This document shows positions 44,862 to 54,276 of a stretch of DNA of 64,000 bases, piece by piece. The stretch is taken from NCBI RefSeq assembly GCF_006542275.1, contig NZ_CP041217.1:5520501-5584500 (forward strand), in the 5' to 3' direction. The position numbers and the translations under genes were made by a program. The notes beneath the pieces were generated by a model that was not told the origin of the DNA, ran no database searches, and saw nothing but the letters and a program-made list of their open reading frames with translations. How positions within the stretch are numbered: position 1 is the stretch's first letter; each line of letters begins with the position of its first letter. Origin of the DNA: Saccharibacillus brassicae. GTDB lineage: Bacteria; Bacillota; Bacilli; Paenibacillales; Paenibacillaceae.

Positions 44862-45374
44862 TCAGCGCCGCCCGGTCCGTTCGCCCGAACGGCCCGAAGT
44901 TTCGCGGGTCCGGACGATCATGACGACGCCCGCGACCAGCAGGATAACCGCGATGATATTCCAGGTCCAATCGTACGCGGTCAGATCGACGCCGTAACGG
45001 ATCTGATGCAGCTGCATCAGCTTATGCTGCACGATGCCGTCGTACAGCTGGAAAAATCCGGCGCCCGTCAGCACGCCTGCCCACCAGCGGGCGACGAACC
45101 ACGACCGTTTGCGGCGCAGGTCGGCCAGCATGAACAGCGAAGCTACCGTGGCGAACCAGCTGAGCGCATGAAACAGTCCGTCCGACACTAGGCCGACGGA
45201 AGTCGTCGATTTGTCGTAAAAATGATGCCAGTGCAGCAGTTGGTGGAACACGGCTTCGTCGACGAACGCGACGCAGCCGACCCCGAACAAAATGCCCGAC
45301 CACAAGCTGCGGGTATGTCCGCTGCCCGAAGCGCTCCGTCCGTTGGCTTCGGCATCGTTCGAAAATGTCGTCAT
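44862..45374 (-). CDS. DUF2243-family membrane protein
   Basis: 170 residues with four hydrophobic segments. GILFGVGCVAFVDEAVFHQLLHWHHFYD is the DUF2243 signature, rich in conserved His; LFQLYDGIVQHKLMQLHQIRYG is the second. The His clusters suggest a metal or haem site in the membrane. AAAAGGAGG sits 8 nt before the ATG at 45374, making it the first gene of the pair with ctaG. Confidence 0.85.
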   Translation of the reverse strand: MTTFSNDAEANGRSASGSGHTRSLWSGILFGVGCVAFVDEAVFHQLLHWHHFYDKSTTSVGLVSDGLFHALSWFATVASLFMLADLRRKRSWFVARWWAGVLTGAGFFQLYDGIVQHKLMQLHQIRYGVDLTAYDWTWNIIAVILLVAGVVMIVRTRETSGRSGERTGRR

Positions 45375-45523
45375 GGCTTTGCCTCCTTTTGGCCGGACCG
45401 GATCAAGACTTCGCCGGACCGGCAGTAAAAAGCCCTGTGTATGTTTACCCGTTCCCTTGGCGTTCGAACGCGCGCCGGCGGACATATTCGAAGAGTTCCG
45501 CTTCTGCCGGACACGCAAAAAAA

Positions 45524-45558
45524 CCGCCGCATGGAGACGAAAGCGTCTCCTGCGGCGG
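45524..45558 (-). terminator. Terminator after the MarR gene
   Basis: 15-16-bp stem starting CCGCCGCATGGAGACG, tetraloop AAAG, then seven T on the minus strand. Confidence 0.86.
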
Positions 45559-45615
45559 CTTATGTAGAAGGAAGAGTGTCCGGCATGCCCATAATGGCTT
45601 AGGCACGGACGGATG

Positions 45616-45649
45616 AAGCGGGTGAACGGTTGGAGCGGGTGAGCCGTTG
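45616..45649. repeat. 17-bp imperfect tandem repeat
   Basis: AAGCGGGTGAACGGTTG followed by GAGCGGGTGAGCCGTTG, in the MarR 3' untranslated region. Confidence 0.7.
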
Positions 45650-45704
45650 AAACGTCTGACGGAAAGTGCTTGCACAAACGGCTTGCAGCCGAAGCTTAAC
45701 TGGC

Positions 45705-46223
45705 TTAACGCGCCTGACCGGCCGTGAACGGCTGGCGTTCGAATTCGGCGCCGGCATGCCGCAGAAATTCGCCGACGAAAGCCAACTGCTCGCCGCTGTA
45801 GGCGCCGAGGAAGACGCGGAACCGTTCTTCTTCGTTCTCCAGCAGGCGGCTGTGCGTCTCGAACACTTCGCGGCCTTCCGGGGTGAGGCGATAATAAATT
45901 TCTTTGCGGTTGTGGCGCATCCGTTCGCGCTTGACCAATCCTTCGCTGACGAGGCGCGTGCCGATCTTGGTTACGCCCGCGCGGGACAAGCCGATCTTCT
46001 CGGCAATCGTCGTGCCGTTGATCGGTTCGTGCCGCCCGATGCATTGAATAGCGTTGACGACGGTGAGATTGCCGACCCGGCTGCCGGTCTCCTCGTCCTG
46101 GATCATGGCCCGAAGCCGCGAAGGCTCCGTTTGTCTATGACTTTCGTACCGGTGCAGGAAGTCTAGGATCTGCCCGTATAATTCCCCCGGTGCCGCGTGA
46201 TGGCGGTAAACGCTCGTTTCCAT
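45705..46223 (-). CDS. MarR-family transcriptional regulator
   Basis: 172 residues. The winged helix reads NGTTIAEKIGLSRAGVTKIGTRLVSEGLVKRERMRHNRKEIYYRLT, the MarR pattern with the recognition helix at SRAGVTKIGTRL. The start at 46223 has AAGGAG upstream. A Fur-like palindrome lies about 85 bp upstream. Target genes are unclear: the neighbours (DUF2243-ctaG downstream, APH-type kinase upstream) are separated by strong terminators. Confidence 0.88.
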   Translation of the reverse strand: METSVYRHHAAPGELYGQILDFLHRYESHRQTEPSRLRAMIQDEETGSRVGNLTVVNAIQCIGRHEPINGTTIAEKIGLSRAGVTKIGTRLVSEGLVKRERMRHNRKEIYYRLTPEGREVFETHSRLLENEEERFRVFLGAYSGEQLAFVGEFLRHAGAEFERQPFTAGQAR

Positions 46224-46308
46224 AGCATTCGCTCCTTGCCGATATAATGGGTGTCGCATGAATGAGAGAAGGAAAGTGAATCTGTCGTTGAGAACAATAT
46301 ATCCTAAT

Positions 46309-46323
46309 TGAGAATGATAATCA
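46309..46323. promoter_or_regulatory. Fur/PerR/Zur-like box upstream of MarR gene
   Basis: TGAGAATGATAATCA matches the 7-1-7 Fur-family consensus at 12 of 14 defined positions. A half site TTGAGAAC lies ~20 bp away. It could also be the MarR protein's own operator. Confidence 0.5.
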
Positions 46324-46389
46324 ACTTGAATTTTAAAAAAAGATTTGCCGCGTATCCGGAAAAGCACGTCGAAAAATGCCGAAAACAAA

Positions 46390-46429
46390 GGAAAACCGGC
46401 CAAACCTTCGCGGTTTAGGCCGGTTTTCC
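46390..46429. terminator. Terminator after the phosphotransferase gene
   Basis: Long stem starting GGAAAACCGGCCAAACC around a TTCGC loop, returning GGTTTAGGCCGGTTTTCC. Confidence 0.85.
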
Positions 46430-46432
46430 ATT

Positions 46433-46493
46433 CTCAATTAGCTCCATACCTGCTTCCTCAATTAGCTCCCTCGATTAGCTCCATACCCGCTTC
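46433..46493. repeat. Duplication of the 3' end of the phosphotransferase gene
   Basis: TCAATTAGCTCCATACCTGC at 46433 and TCGATTAGCTCCATACCCGC at 46471 belong to two 23-bp copies (21 of 23 identical); a 13-bp partial copy lies between. The 46471 copy contains the gene's last codons and stop. Confidence 0.82.
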
Positions 46494-47572
46494 AATCGCC
46501 GCAGCAGCCCGGCTTCTTCGCCGACCATGCGGTCCAGATCGCGGGACAGGGCGCGCGCCTGCTCCGCCAGCACGCCCGGACCGTCCGTCCCCTGAAGATA
46601 CCGGGTCAGGAAATGCAGGAACACGTCCACTTTACGCAGCCGCATCAGCAGCGGAATCGCTGCGATCTCGGCCGGTTCAAGCCGTACCCACCGACCGAAC
46701 CCCGCTCCGAACGCAAGCACCGGATCGGCATTTTCCGCAGCCTCATAAGCGGCGAATTCCGCGCCTCCCGGCCCGCTTTCGGGGCTCGGCGCCTGTTCGG
46801 CCGCCGCCGGCAGCCCCGACAAGATGACGGCCGCGTCCATCGCCCGAACGTCGTACGTGCAAAATTCGAAATCGAGCAGCGCTGCGATCCGCTGCGGCGC
46901 TGCCGCTTCGACCAGCAGGTTCGATGCGTTCAGGTCGCCGTGCACGAGCTGATGCGGCAGCTTCCGCAGATTCCCGAGCTCCCGCAGCAGCCCCGCGTAC
47001 TCTTCCGCCAGCCGGCCAAGCTCCGCGCCGACGCCGGCAAGTTCCGCCGGAGGCCGCGCGCAAAATCCGGCCGTCTCCCGCTCTCCGCACAGCGGATACG
47101 CCTGTTCCAATTCGTAATAAGGCCGGTACGCCGGCGGCAGCTCTGTCCGCACGCGCGCAAGCGCCCCGGACAATTCGCCCGCCGCTTCGCCGAAAGAACG
47201 CAGCGGCCGACGATCGTCTCCGCCGGGCGTGACGCCTTCGATATGCTCGAATACACAGGCGTAACGGCCGCTGCCGTCTGCCAGTCGAACGATCGTCTCC
47301 CCGCCTGCCGTTCTTCGCGGCACCGGCGTCCGGAACGTCAGCTCCTCGCCCGCAAGCCGCATCAGCACCTCGTGCTCGAACCGGATCTTGTCGACGTCGC
47401 GGTGCGTCTCGTACACCCGCAGCACGTACTTGCGGCCGCCGTGCCGCACGAACCGCGTCGTGTTGTTCCACCCTGCCGCCCCGGCTTCGGGCGTCCCGGA
47501 ATAATCCGGCCAATACTGCCGGACGACGGCCTCCAATACCCCTTGCGCCGCTTCGCCTGCCGTTCCCGCCAT
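46475..47572 (-). CDS. Aminoglycoside phosphotransferase-like kinase
   Basis: 365 residues of the APH/choline kinase fold. N lobe: NNTTRFVRHGGRKYVLRVYET with the nucleotide Lys. Catalytic loop LPHQLVHGDLNASNLLVEA (HGDxNxxN) and metal-binding LLDFEFCTYDVRAMD. This layout is commonest in small-molecule kinases such as homoserine kinase type II or uncharacterised Bacillota phosphotransferases; nothing points to drug resistance in particular. GGGGGAG lies before the ATG at 47572. Its 3' end has been duplicated downstream. Confidence 0.83.
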   Translation of the reverse strand: MAGTAGEAAQGVLEAVVRQYWPDYSGTPEAGAAGWNNTTRFVRHGGRKYVLRVYETHRDVDKIRFEHEVLMRLAGEELTFRTPVPRRTAGGETIVRLADGSGRYACVFEHIEGVTPGGDDRRPLRSFGEAAGELSGALARVRTELPPAYRPYYELEQAYPLCGERETAGFCARPPAELAGVGAELGRLAEEYAGLLRELGNLRKLPHQLVHGDLNASNLLVEAAAPQRIAALLDFEFCTYDVRAMDAAVILSGLPAAAEQAPSPESGPGGAEFAAYEAAENADPVLAFGAGFGRWVRLEPAEIAAIPLLMRLRKVDVFLHFLTRYLQGTDGPGVLAEQARALSRDLDRMVGEEAGLLRRLKRVWS

Positions 47573-47792
47573 GCCGATCTCCCCCGTTGCTTTTTGGTTT
47601 GGTTTTTCCTTTTTACCGTATCGGATTCCATTATACCGGGCCGCTTCGGGCAAAAGAAAGACGAAGACCGAAGTTGGTCTGTACGACTTGCGGTGATTCT
47701 GATCGGCCAAGACGGGTAAATTGTGTAAGATTCGGTTTCGCTTCGAGAGCGACGCAACTTTTATTCGGACATCCCAGAAGGAGGAAACGAAC

Positions 47793-48593
47793 ATGGCTAT
47801 TTTTTCGAACAAAAAAACGATCTTTATTACCGGTGCCGGCAGCGGGCTCGGCAAAGGGACAGCTATCGGGCTGGCGCGGGCGGGACACAAAGTCATCGCG
47901 ACCGTCGAGACGATCTCGCAGGTGCCGGAATTCCGCGAATACGCCAAGTCGGAAGGGTTGGACATCCTCGTGTTCAAGCTGGACGTGAACAATCCGCTTG
48001 ACCGCGCGCAGGTGGAAGAACACGACTTCGATATCTTCGTCAACAATGCCGCGATCGGCCATACCGGTCCATTCGCCGAAGTGCCGGTGGACAACGTACG
48101 GCAGGTGTTCGAGACGAACTTCTTCAGCTCGATCGAGCTGGCCCAGATCGCCGCGCGCAAATTCGTGGCCAAGAAAAAAGGCAAAATCGTCTTCACCAGT
48201 TCGATCGCGGGTCTGAGCGTCAATCCGTTTCTCGGCCCTTACTGCGCGTCCAAGCATGCGCTTGAAGCGTTGGCGCAGGCGCTCCAGCAGGAACTCGAAA
48301 ATTACGGCGTGCAGGTCGCGACGATCAATCCGGGACCGTACAAGACCGGGTTCAACGACATGATGTTCGAGGAAAAAGAAAAATGGTACGACGAAAAAAC
48401 GAACTTCACCAAACGTTCCGACCTGGCCAAAGGCGAGCAGATGCTGGCGCAGCAGTTTGATCCGCAGGACATGATCGACAAGATGGTCGAGATCATCCCG
48501 CAGGACAAGCACGCGTTCCGCACCGTCTGGCCGGAAGCGTCCGAACAGCAGGTCAAAGAGTACCAGGCCAAGCTGTGGGAACAGAAGATTTAA
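47793..48593 (+). CDS. Short-chain dehydrogenase/reductase
   Basis: 266 residues, classical SDR. TGAGSGLGKG is the dinucleotide-binding glycine motif, NNAA follows the fourth strand, SSIAG supplies the catalytic Ser and YCASKHA the Tyr and Lys. AAGGAGG sits 8 nt before the ATG at 47793. It is a lone gene with its own terminator, so the substrate is unknown. Confidence 0.9.
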   Translation: MAIFSNKKTIFITGAGSGLGKGTAIGLARAGHKVIATVETISQVPEFREYAKSEGLDILVFKLDVNNPLDRAQVEEHDFDIFVNNAAIGHTGPFAEVPVDNVRQVFETNFFSSIELAQIAARKFVAKKKGKIVFTSSIAGLSVNPFLGPYCASKHALEALAQALQQELENYGVQVATINPGPYKTGFNDMMFEEKEKWYDEKTNFTKRSDLAKGEQMLAQQFDPQDMIDKMVEIIPQDKHAFRTVWPEASEQQVKEYQAKLWEQKI

Positions 48594-48640
48594 CGGCGTA
48601 GCTCCAAGACATACCCGAAAAAATACCAAATGCGAAATAC

Positions 48641-48689
48641 AAAAAAGGAAGAAAGCGCGGAGTTCCACTCCCGGCTTTTTTCCTTTTTT
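48641..48689. terminator. Bidirectional terminator between SDR and chemotaxis genes
   Basis: AAAAAAGGAA / TTCCTTTTTT outer arms with an inner GGAGT/ACTCC stem. Confidence 0.85.
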
Positions 48690-48776
48690 TGCGTTTTGGC
48701 GTCTTGGATTGGCGTGTCCGTATGTCGGTATGCCGCTGCGCCAACGTTCACGGCTTCGCAGACCGCCGGCACCCGC

Positions 48777-50306
48777 TCAAGCGCCGAAGCGCGCGCGGAG
48801 TTCGCCGGACAGCCGCTTGAGCTCCTGCAGTTCGCCGTTCATATCCAGACTGGCTTCGACCTGATGCTGCGCCGTGCCGCCGAATGAACGCAGCGCTTCC
48901 GACGTGCGGCCCGCGACGGCCGATACGCCGTGCATTTCGACGGAGATCCTCCGCGAACGCTCGGCCAGTTCTTCGACCCGTCCGCCGATCGTGTCCACGG
49001 AGCCGATCAGTTCCGACGCGCTTCCGTCCGCTTCTTCCAGCAGCCGGATCGCGTCGGTCATCTGCGCCAGCCCGTTCTCCGCCGTCTCCCGGCTGTCTCG
49101 CATCCGCAGCGCCGACAGCCGCGTCTCCTCGCGGATACCGCCCAGAATGCCGTTTACTTCTTCCGCGCTGCTGCGGCTCTGCTCCGCCAGCATGCGGATT
49201 TCGCCGGCCACGACCGCGAAGCCGCGTCCCTGCTCGCCCGCCCGGGCCGCTTCGATCGAAGCGTTCAGCGACAGCAGATTGGTCCGGTCAGCCACTTCGC
49301 GGATTGCCGCCAGAATCCGGTCCGCCTGCTCGGCGGATTCGTCCAGGCCGCGGATCGTCCGCTCCGTATCGCCGACTTTTTGCGCCAACTTGTCCATGCC
49401 CGCGTGCAGGCGCTGCATTTCGCCGACCGCCTGCGGCAGCAGCGAGCGCGCATTTTCCGCATAGCTCCCCGCTTCCCGGGAAGCTTCGCGCGTCTCTTCC
49501 ACAATCGCGTAGATTTCTTCCAGATTGCGCCCTGCGCGCTCGACCGACTGATGCTGAAGTTCAAGCTCCGCCGACACTTCGCCGAAGGAGACCGACAAAC
49601 CGCGTCCCGATTCGCTGATCGTTTCCGATTTGGCCGCCGCCGATTCGAACGTTCCGCTCAGCCGGGCCGACATGTCGCGCAGCGTGGCGAAAGCCTGTTC
49701 CAGCTCCAACCGCTTCGCTTCGCGTTCTTGTTCCACCGCTTGGGCGAACCGCTTTTTGGACACGATCTGCCAGCAGACCGCCCCGCTCGTCAGCAGCAGG
49801 AAGACCGCGTGCAGCAGCAGCATCGTGAACGTATACGTCTCGCTGCCGAGATACAGCCCGGTCATCCAGAAAATGGCCGCCACGTGCACGACCGCGAAGA
49901 TCGCCGTCATCAGCGCGACGAGGGCGACGCTTTCGTAGAAGACCAAAAAAGCGACGACCATAAAAATCGAAAAATGGAATTCGACGTAGCCGCCTCCGCC
50001 GGACGTGATCGAGAGGCTCGCGAACGTCAGCGACAGCGTATTGAGCAGCGGCACCGCAGCGTGCTTATCATCCCGCGCATACAGGAGCAGAGCCGCTCCC
50101 AGCAGCACGGCGGGCAGAATCAGCAGTACGTTCAGCAGGAGCGTACTGCCGCCCCCATGCGCCGCATGATGCATCGCGCCCATGGCGGAATCCTGCATCA
50201 GGCGATCGAAAATGCCGAGCGACCGATTCAAATAGTGGATCAAAGCGGAAAAAAGCAGCGTGCCGGTCGTCAGATACAGCATGAGTCGATTTTGTTTGGC
50301 GAGCAT
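48777..50306 (-). CDS. Methyl-accepting chemotaxis protein with membrane sensor
   Basis: 509 residues. The N-terminal ~190 hold about six hydrophobic helices with almost no extracellular domain; the loops contain [10 protein letters not shown] and [14 protein letters not shown], suggesting sensing within the membrane (for example redox, oxygen or a small ligand). A signalling coiled coil follows, with the conserved tip [44 protein letters not shown] spanning about residues 340-383. There is no HAMP domain I can see. GGAGG precedes the ATG at 50306. Two Spo0A-box-like motifs lie upstream. Confidence 0.9.
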   Translation of the reverse strand: MLAKQNRLMLYLTTGTLLFSALIHYLNRSLGIFDRLMQDSAMGAMHHAAHGGGSTLLLNVLLILPAVLLGAALLLYARDDKHAAVPLLNTLSLTFASLSITSGGGGYVEFHFSIFMVVAFLVFYESVALVALMTAIFAVVHVAAIFWMTGLYLGSETYTFTMLLLHAVFLLLTSGAVCWQIVSKKRFAQAVEQEREAKRLELEQAFATLRDMSARLSGTFESAAAKSETISESGRGLSVSFGEVSAELELQHQSVERAGRNLEEIYAIVEETREASREAGSYAENARSLLPQAVGEMQRLHAGMDKLAQKVGDTERTIRGLDESAEQADRILAAIREVADRTNLLSLNASIEAARAGEQGRGFAVVAGEIRMLAEQSRSSAEEVNGILGGIREETRLSALRMRDSRETAENGLAQMTDAIRLLEEADGSASELIGSVDTIGGRVEELAERSRRISVEMHGVSAVAGRTSEALRSFGGTAQHQVEASLDMNGELQELKRLSGELRARFGA

Positions 50307-50363
50307 GGGTGGGCCTCCGATGTACGTTGTATTTTGCCATATTAAATTGCTTGTGACTTATTA

Positions 50364-50404
50364 TTCGACATTTAACGACAATAAATCAAGAGGTTTTTGT
50401 CGAA
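50364..50404 (-). promoter_or_regulatory. Spo0A-box-like pair upstream of the chemotaxis gene
   Basis: TTCGACA (50364-50370, reads TGTCGAA on the minus strand) and TGTCGAA (50398-50404) match the 0A-box core; AACGACA at 50374 is a weaker third. They lie 58-98 bp upstream of the start. Confidence 0.45.
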
Positions 50405-50460
50405 TCGGCAAAATTATTTTCGTGACTTTGTTCGGCATCTTGTTCAAAATCACCCGCAAT

Positions 50461-51648
50461 TCACCCGCCCCAGTCCGGTTTGAGTACCCGCACCAGCGCT
50501 TCGAAATAATAATAATCGCCCCAGATCGTGCATTCGTCGACACCGATGCCGCGCGGTTTGTTGTACACGCCGTGCCGAAGCACGCCGTTGGAGCTGCCGC
50601 TGCCGACCGTCGTATAACCGGCGTCCAACGCGCTCAGGATCGCTGCCGCCCGGCGCTGCGTCTCCGCCTGTTCCGGGCTGCCCGCCGGCAGCGAGCGCGC
50701 CAGCTCCAGCAGGCCGCAGGCGGCAATCGCCGAAGCGGACGAGTCTTTTTCCTGTTCCGTTCCGTTTATAAAAGCCAAATCCCAGTAGACGACGCCGCCC
50801 GCCGGCGTACGCGCCGCGAAACGGTCGGCCAGCCGCAGCGCAAGCTGCATCAACTGCGGATCGCGGGTATGACGATAGCTCAGCACAAAGCCGTAGATGC
50901 CCCACGCCTGGCCGCGTGACCAGCACGAATCGTCGGCATGCCCTTGATGCGTCGTGCCGAACTTCGGCGCGCCGGTGTCGGCGTCCATGTAATACGTATG
51001 ATACGTCGTTCCGTCGGGGCGCACGAGATACCGCGCCGACTGCCGGGCATGGTTCGCGGCATACTCCGCATAGCGGGGATCGCCGCTCTGTTCGCTGGCC
51101 CAATACAGCAGCGGCAGGTTCAGCAGGCAGTCGATGATCATGCGGCCGCGCTCGGCCGAATCGTTCGGATCGCCCCACGCCTGAATAATGCCCGCCTGCG
51201 GCAAATACCGGGCGGCCAGCAGATCCGCCGCGAGCAGTCCGGCTTCCCGCGCCTGCGGATTGCCGGTGATCCGGTATTCGTTTACCGCCGACAGGCTGTA
51301 TAGAAAGCCCAGGTCGTGCGTATCCGTGCCGAGGCGCCGGTCGAGCCGGTTCCGGTAATCCGGCAGCTGGCTCTCCGCCGCCCGGCGGTATTTGCTCTCG
51401 CCGGTCAGCTCGTAGGCGAGCCAGAGCATGCCGGTCCAGAAACCGGACGTCCATTCGAAGTTGGCGATCGCCGGATAGACGCCGCCGACGCTCGACGGCG
51501 CGGGATAGGCGCACGGGCCGAACGTGTCCAGCCCGGCGTCGATCTGCTTGAGCGCGTAGGCGGCGGCGCGTTCGAACGCCGAACGTTCCCCGTCGGCGCC
51601 TCGGCTCCGGCCTGCCGGAATTTGAGCTTGCATGCGAATCGGCTTCAT
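50461..51648 (-). CDS. GH88 unsaturated glucuronyl/galacturonyl hydrolase
   Basis: 395 residues. GH88 enzymes remove the 4,5-unsaturated uronic acid left at the non-reducing end by polysaccharide lyases. TDTHDLGFLY holds the first catalytic Asp region, GMIIDCLLNLPLLYW-like RMIIDCLLNLPLL the second, and DDSCWSRGQAWGIYGF is the family signature; GDYYYFEALVR ends the barrel. No signal peptide, so cytosolic. Its ATG overlaps the stop of the lyase gene (ATGA), tying it directly to the enzyme that makes its substrate. Confidence 0.93.
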   Translation of the reverse strand: MKPIRMQAQIPAGRSRGADGERSAFERAAAYALKQIDAGLDTFGPCAYPAPSSVGGVYPAIANFEWTSGFWTGMLWLAYELTGESKYRRAAESQLPDYRNRLDRRLGTDTHDLGFLYSLSAVNEYRITGNPQAREAGLLAADLLAARYLPQAGIIQAWGDPNDSAERGRMIIDCLLNLPLLYWASEQSGDPRYAEYAANHARQSARYLVRPDGTTYHTYYMDADTGAPKFGTTHQGHADDSCWSRGQAWGIYGFVLSYRHTRDPQLMQLALRLADRFAARTPAGGVVYWDLAFINGTEQEKDSSASAIAACGLLELARSLPAGSPEQAETQRRAAAILSALDAGYTTVGSGSSNGVLRHGVYNKPRGIGVDECTIWGDYYYFEALVRVLKPDWGG

Positions 51649-54197
51649 CGCAATCCCTCTCTTTCTTCGCTATGTGCGTGCGAATCGCTGCCCGTTCTCC
51701 CGCTCTCGCCCGGCGAAACGCCCGGCTGCACAGGCCGGTTGAATGCCAGGCGGAAGCCGCTGCGGCCGGAAGCCATCTGCCGTTTCCACAAGCCGGAACA
51801 AGCTTCTCGCCGCAGGCCGGCGGCCCGGGCCTCGGCGCTCCCTGCTCCTTCGCTCGCATCGGTCGCCGCGGCCTGTTCGCCTTCGCTTTCATCGGCCGCA
51901 TGTGCCGCCGCGCCCACGTCCGCCGCCGGCGCTTCCAGCGCAAAATGGCACCACGCTTCGCCCGCAAGCGACGTGTGCGCACTCAGGCCGCCGCGGTAAT
52001 CGATTACGGCGGCCGCTTTCGACAGCGAGCTGAACAGGCAGCGGCCGCCGAGCTTGAGATAGCTGCCATTATGCAGCGACACCCGCTGCAGCCGCCCGGC
52101 CGCGTCGTAAGACAGCGTGCTGAGCAGCGCATCGGTGGACAGCGCCCCGAACGCGGCATGCGCATTGTCGTGCATGACCCGTCCGTCGGCGCGGTTGTTC
52201 ACGTAAATTTCGATCCGTCCGCCTTCCGGGGACTTCAATACGAGGCCCTGCATGTCCGGACTTTGCCCGCTCGAAAGCGCCGGGTTTTCCGGGTCTTTCG
52301 AGTTTCCCGGATTTCCCGCGTTTACCCGTTCTTCCGGGTCTTCCGTCCCATCCACTCCGTCCGCCAGTCGGTTCACCTCAAGCCTGCCCCCGTCTGCGAG
52401 AGGCAGCAGGAACACGCCGACGAACTTTATCCGTCCGTCCGCCGAAGCGGAGCGGATCTTGACGTAATCCGCTTCGGGAAACACGTCTTCCGGTCCGCTG
52501 CCCCGGGCGTAACCGTTCCGGTAGCCCTTCTCCCTGACGTATTGCTTGTGCACCGGATACGGGTGCATCACATGCAGTTCCCGCTGCCCGTCCGTACTCG
52601 ACAGGATCGGCTCCGCCGTGCCGCTCTCGATCTTCAAGCCTTCCGGCAGATGCAGCAGCCCTTCGAACAGGCCGCCGCGCTCGGCATGCAAATCGTCGAC
52701 GAGCACCATCGCCCCGTCGAGGCACAGAAAATGCCGGTAAAACCGCCGGTACAACCCGCTGTACGGCCCGGCGCAGTCGGCCAGCACATATTTGTAGCCC
52801 GGCAGGTCGATCCAGTCGGGAATAGAACCGGGGAATTTGGTCCCTTCCTCGATCAGCGCGGGCGGCTGGCCCGCTCCTTCGAACAGCACGACATTGTGCG
52901 CGGCGGACTGCCGGTAATATTGATTGTACAGCGGCTTGGAGTAGGCGCAGTGGCCGGAATCGTCGACGAACGCCTGCCCGTCGATGGTCAGGATGAACGT
53001 GCCCGCGTCCAGATGGTTATGGTTCCAGCTCTCGCCGGACCGGACGGCCAGCACGATCTGCTGCATGCCGCTGCGCCAGCGGACGAAGGCGGTGCCGGAA
53101 TGCGCGAACACGGCGACACTTTCCGCCCCGGCGGACAGCGGCGCAAGCGTCTCCAGTCCTTCCGGGTAAAAAGCGAACTCCGCCGCTTCGGACGGATCGC
53201 CCTTGAGCGCGGCGAACAGGCCGAGCAGTTCGCCCCGGCGCTGCAGGTCGGCCAGCCGGAGCCAGACGTACGCATGCTTGCTCCGGTCGCCTTCGTCGCC
53301 GAAATGGAATGTACCGATGCCGCCGTCCGCCGCGGCGTAGATCGTCTCCAGATAGACGTCCGGCAGTTTGTCCAGCACCGGCAGTTGTCCCAGCGAAGAG
53401 TCGCCCGTTCGCCGGCGGTACGCCGCTTCGAACACGAAGAAATTGCCGAGTGCATAATCCAGATAGCCCATCGTCTCGGCATAATCGCCGTCCGGGCCGA
53501 AATTCGGCGGCTTGTTCTGCAGCACGCTGCCGGGATACGCAAACCATTCGCGTACGCCTTCCGCGATCGTGTGCAGCGCTTCTTCCGCATGCGGCACGCG
53601 GTGTTGAAGCGTCAGCAGCAGCAGGCCGGCCGCCGACACGCAGACGATCCACCAGTTATGGCCCATCGTGTCGAGCGCATGGATCTTGTCGGCCGGATGC
53701 AGCCAATCGCCGTACAGCGGCAGATACGCTTTAATGTACAGCGCCGCTTCGATCCGCTCCCGTTCCTCCGGCGCGCACGACGCGCGCACCGCTTCGTACG
53801 CCGACGACAGATACGTCCCGATGTCCGCCGTCCACAGGTCGGACTGCCGGCCGCCGCCGCTTTGATACGTCCAGCTCTCTTCTTCGCCGATCAGCGCGAT
53901 CAATCCGCGCACGAGCGCTTCCACTTGGGCGCTGCCGGTCATCCGGGCGTAGAACGCAAGGTTCTGCGCTTCTTTGGCCAACTGGCGTACTTCGTTGCCG
54001 AGCGTAAACCGCTTGCTGCCGCCGTGCGTTCGCCAACGCTGCCGCAGCGTATCTACCCGTTCCCGCGCCGTCGCCAGCCAATCGGCATCCCGCGCGGCCA
54101 TCCCGGCCGCATACACGGCCCAGCCCCGCCGCATCGCCGGCTCCGCTTCGATCAGCCGCCTCGTCCGTTCAAGCGTGTCTTCGTCGTATACAAGCAT
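51645..54197 (-). CDS. Heparinase II/III-like polysaccharide lyase
   Basis: 850 residues. N-terminal alpha/alpha toroid (about 60-340), with HALDTMGHNWWIVCVSAAG and NFGPDGDYAETMGYLDYALG containing candidate catalytic Asn, His and Tyr. The heparinase II/III-like beta domain follows, with SGESWNHNHLDAGTFIL (family NHxHxDxG-type block) and FVDDSGHCAYSKPLYNQYYRQSAAHN. Such lyases cut uronic-acid glycans by beta-elimination. There is no signal peptide, unusual for a lyase; with the ABC importer it suggests cleavage of imported oligosaccharides inside the cell. Start at 54197 is set by GGGAGG. Substrate not assignable. Confidence 0.87.
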   Translation of the reverse strand: MLVYDEDTLERTRRLIEAEPAMRRGWAVYAAGMAARDADWLATARERVDTLRQRWRTHGGSKRFTLGNEVRQLAKEAQNLAFYARMTGSAQVEALVRGLIALIGEEESWTYQSGGGRQSDLWTADIGTYLSSAYEAVRASCAPEERERIEAALYIKAYLPLYGDWLHPADKIHALDTMGHNWWIVCVSAAGLLLLTLQHRVPHAEEALHTIAEGVREWFAYPGSVLQNKPPNFGPDGDYAETMGYLDYALGNFFVFEAAYRRRTGDSSLGQLPVLDKLPDVYLETIYAAADGGIGTFHFGDEGDRSKHAYVWLRLADLQRRGELLGLFAALKGDPSEAAEFAFYPEGLETLAPLSAGAESVAVFAHSGTAFVRWRSGMQQIVLAVRSGESWNHNHLDAGTFILTIDGQAFVDDSGHCAYSKPLYNQYYRQSAAHNVVLFEGAGQPPALIEEGTKFPGSIPDWIDLPGYKYVLADCAGPYSGLYRRFYRHFLCLDGAMVLVDDLHAERGGLFEGLLHLPEGLKIESGTAEPILSSTDGQRELHVMHPYPVHKQYVREKGYRNGYARGSGPEDVFPEADYVKIRSASADGRIKFVGVFLLPLADGGRLEVNRLADGVDGTEDPEERVNAGNPGNSKDPENPALSSGQSPDMQGLVLKSPEGGRIEIYVNNRADGRVMHDNAHAAFGALSTDALLSTLSYDAAGRLQRVSLHNGSYLKLGGRCLFSSLSKAAAVIDYRGGLSAHTSLAGEAWCHFALEAPAADVGAAAHAADESEGEQAAATDASEGAGSAEARAAGLRREACSGLWKRQMASGRSGFRLAFNRPVQPGVSPGESGRTGSDSHAHSEEREGLR

Positions 54198-54276
54198 ACT
54201 GGCGTCCTCCCGCAAGCGGCTCCGGCGCGATATTTTCGCCCGGAGCCGTTTTTTGGCCCAAGCTTGCGCTCCGGCC

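Noticed and set aside
46475..47572. Aminoglycoside resistance gene
   Set aside because: Only the general APH fold is visible; nothing marks a drug-modifying subgroup, so the call was kept generic.
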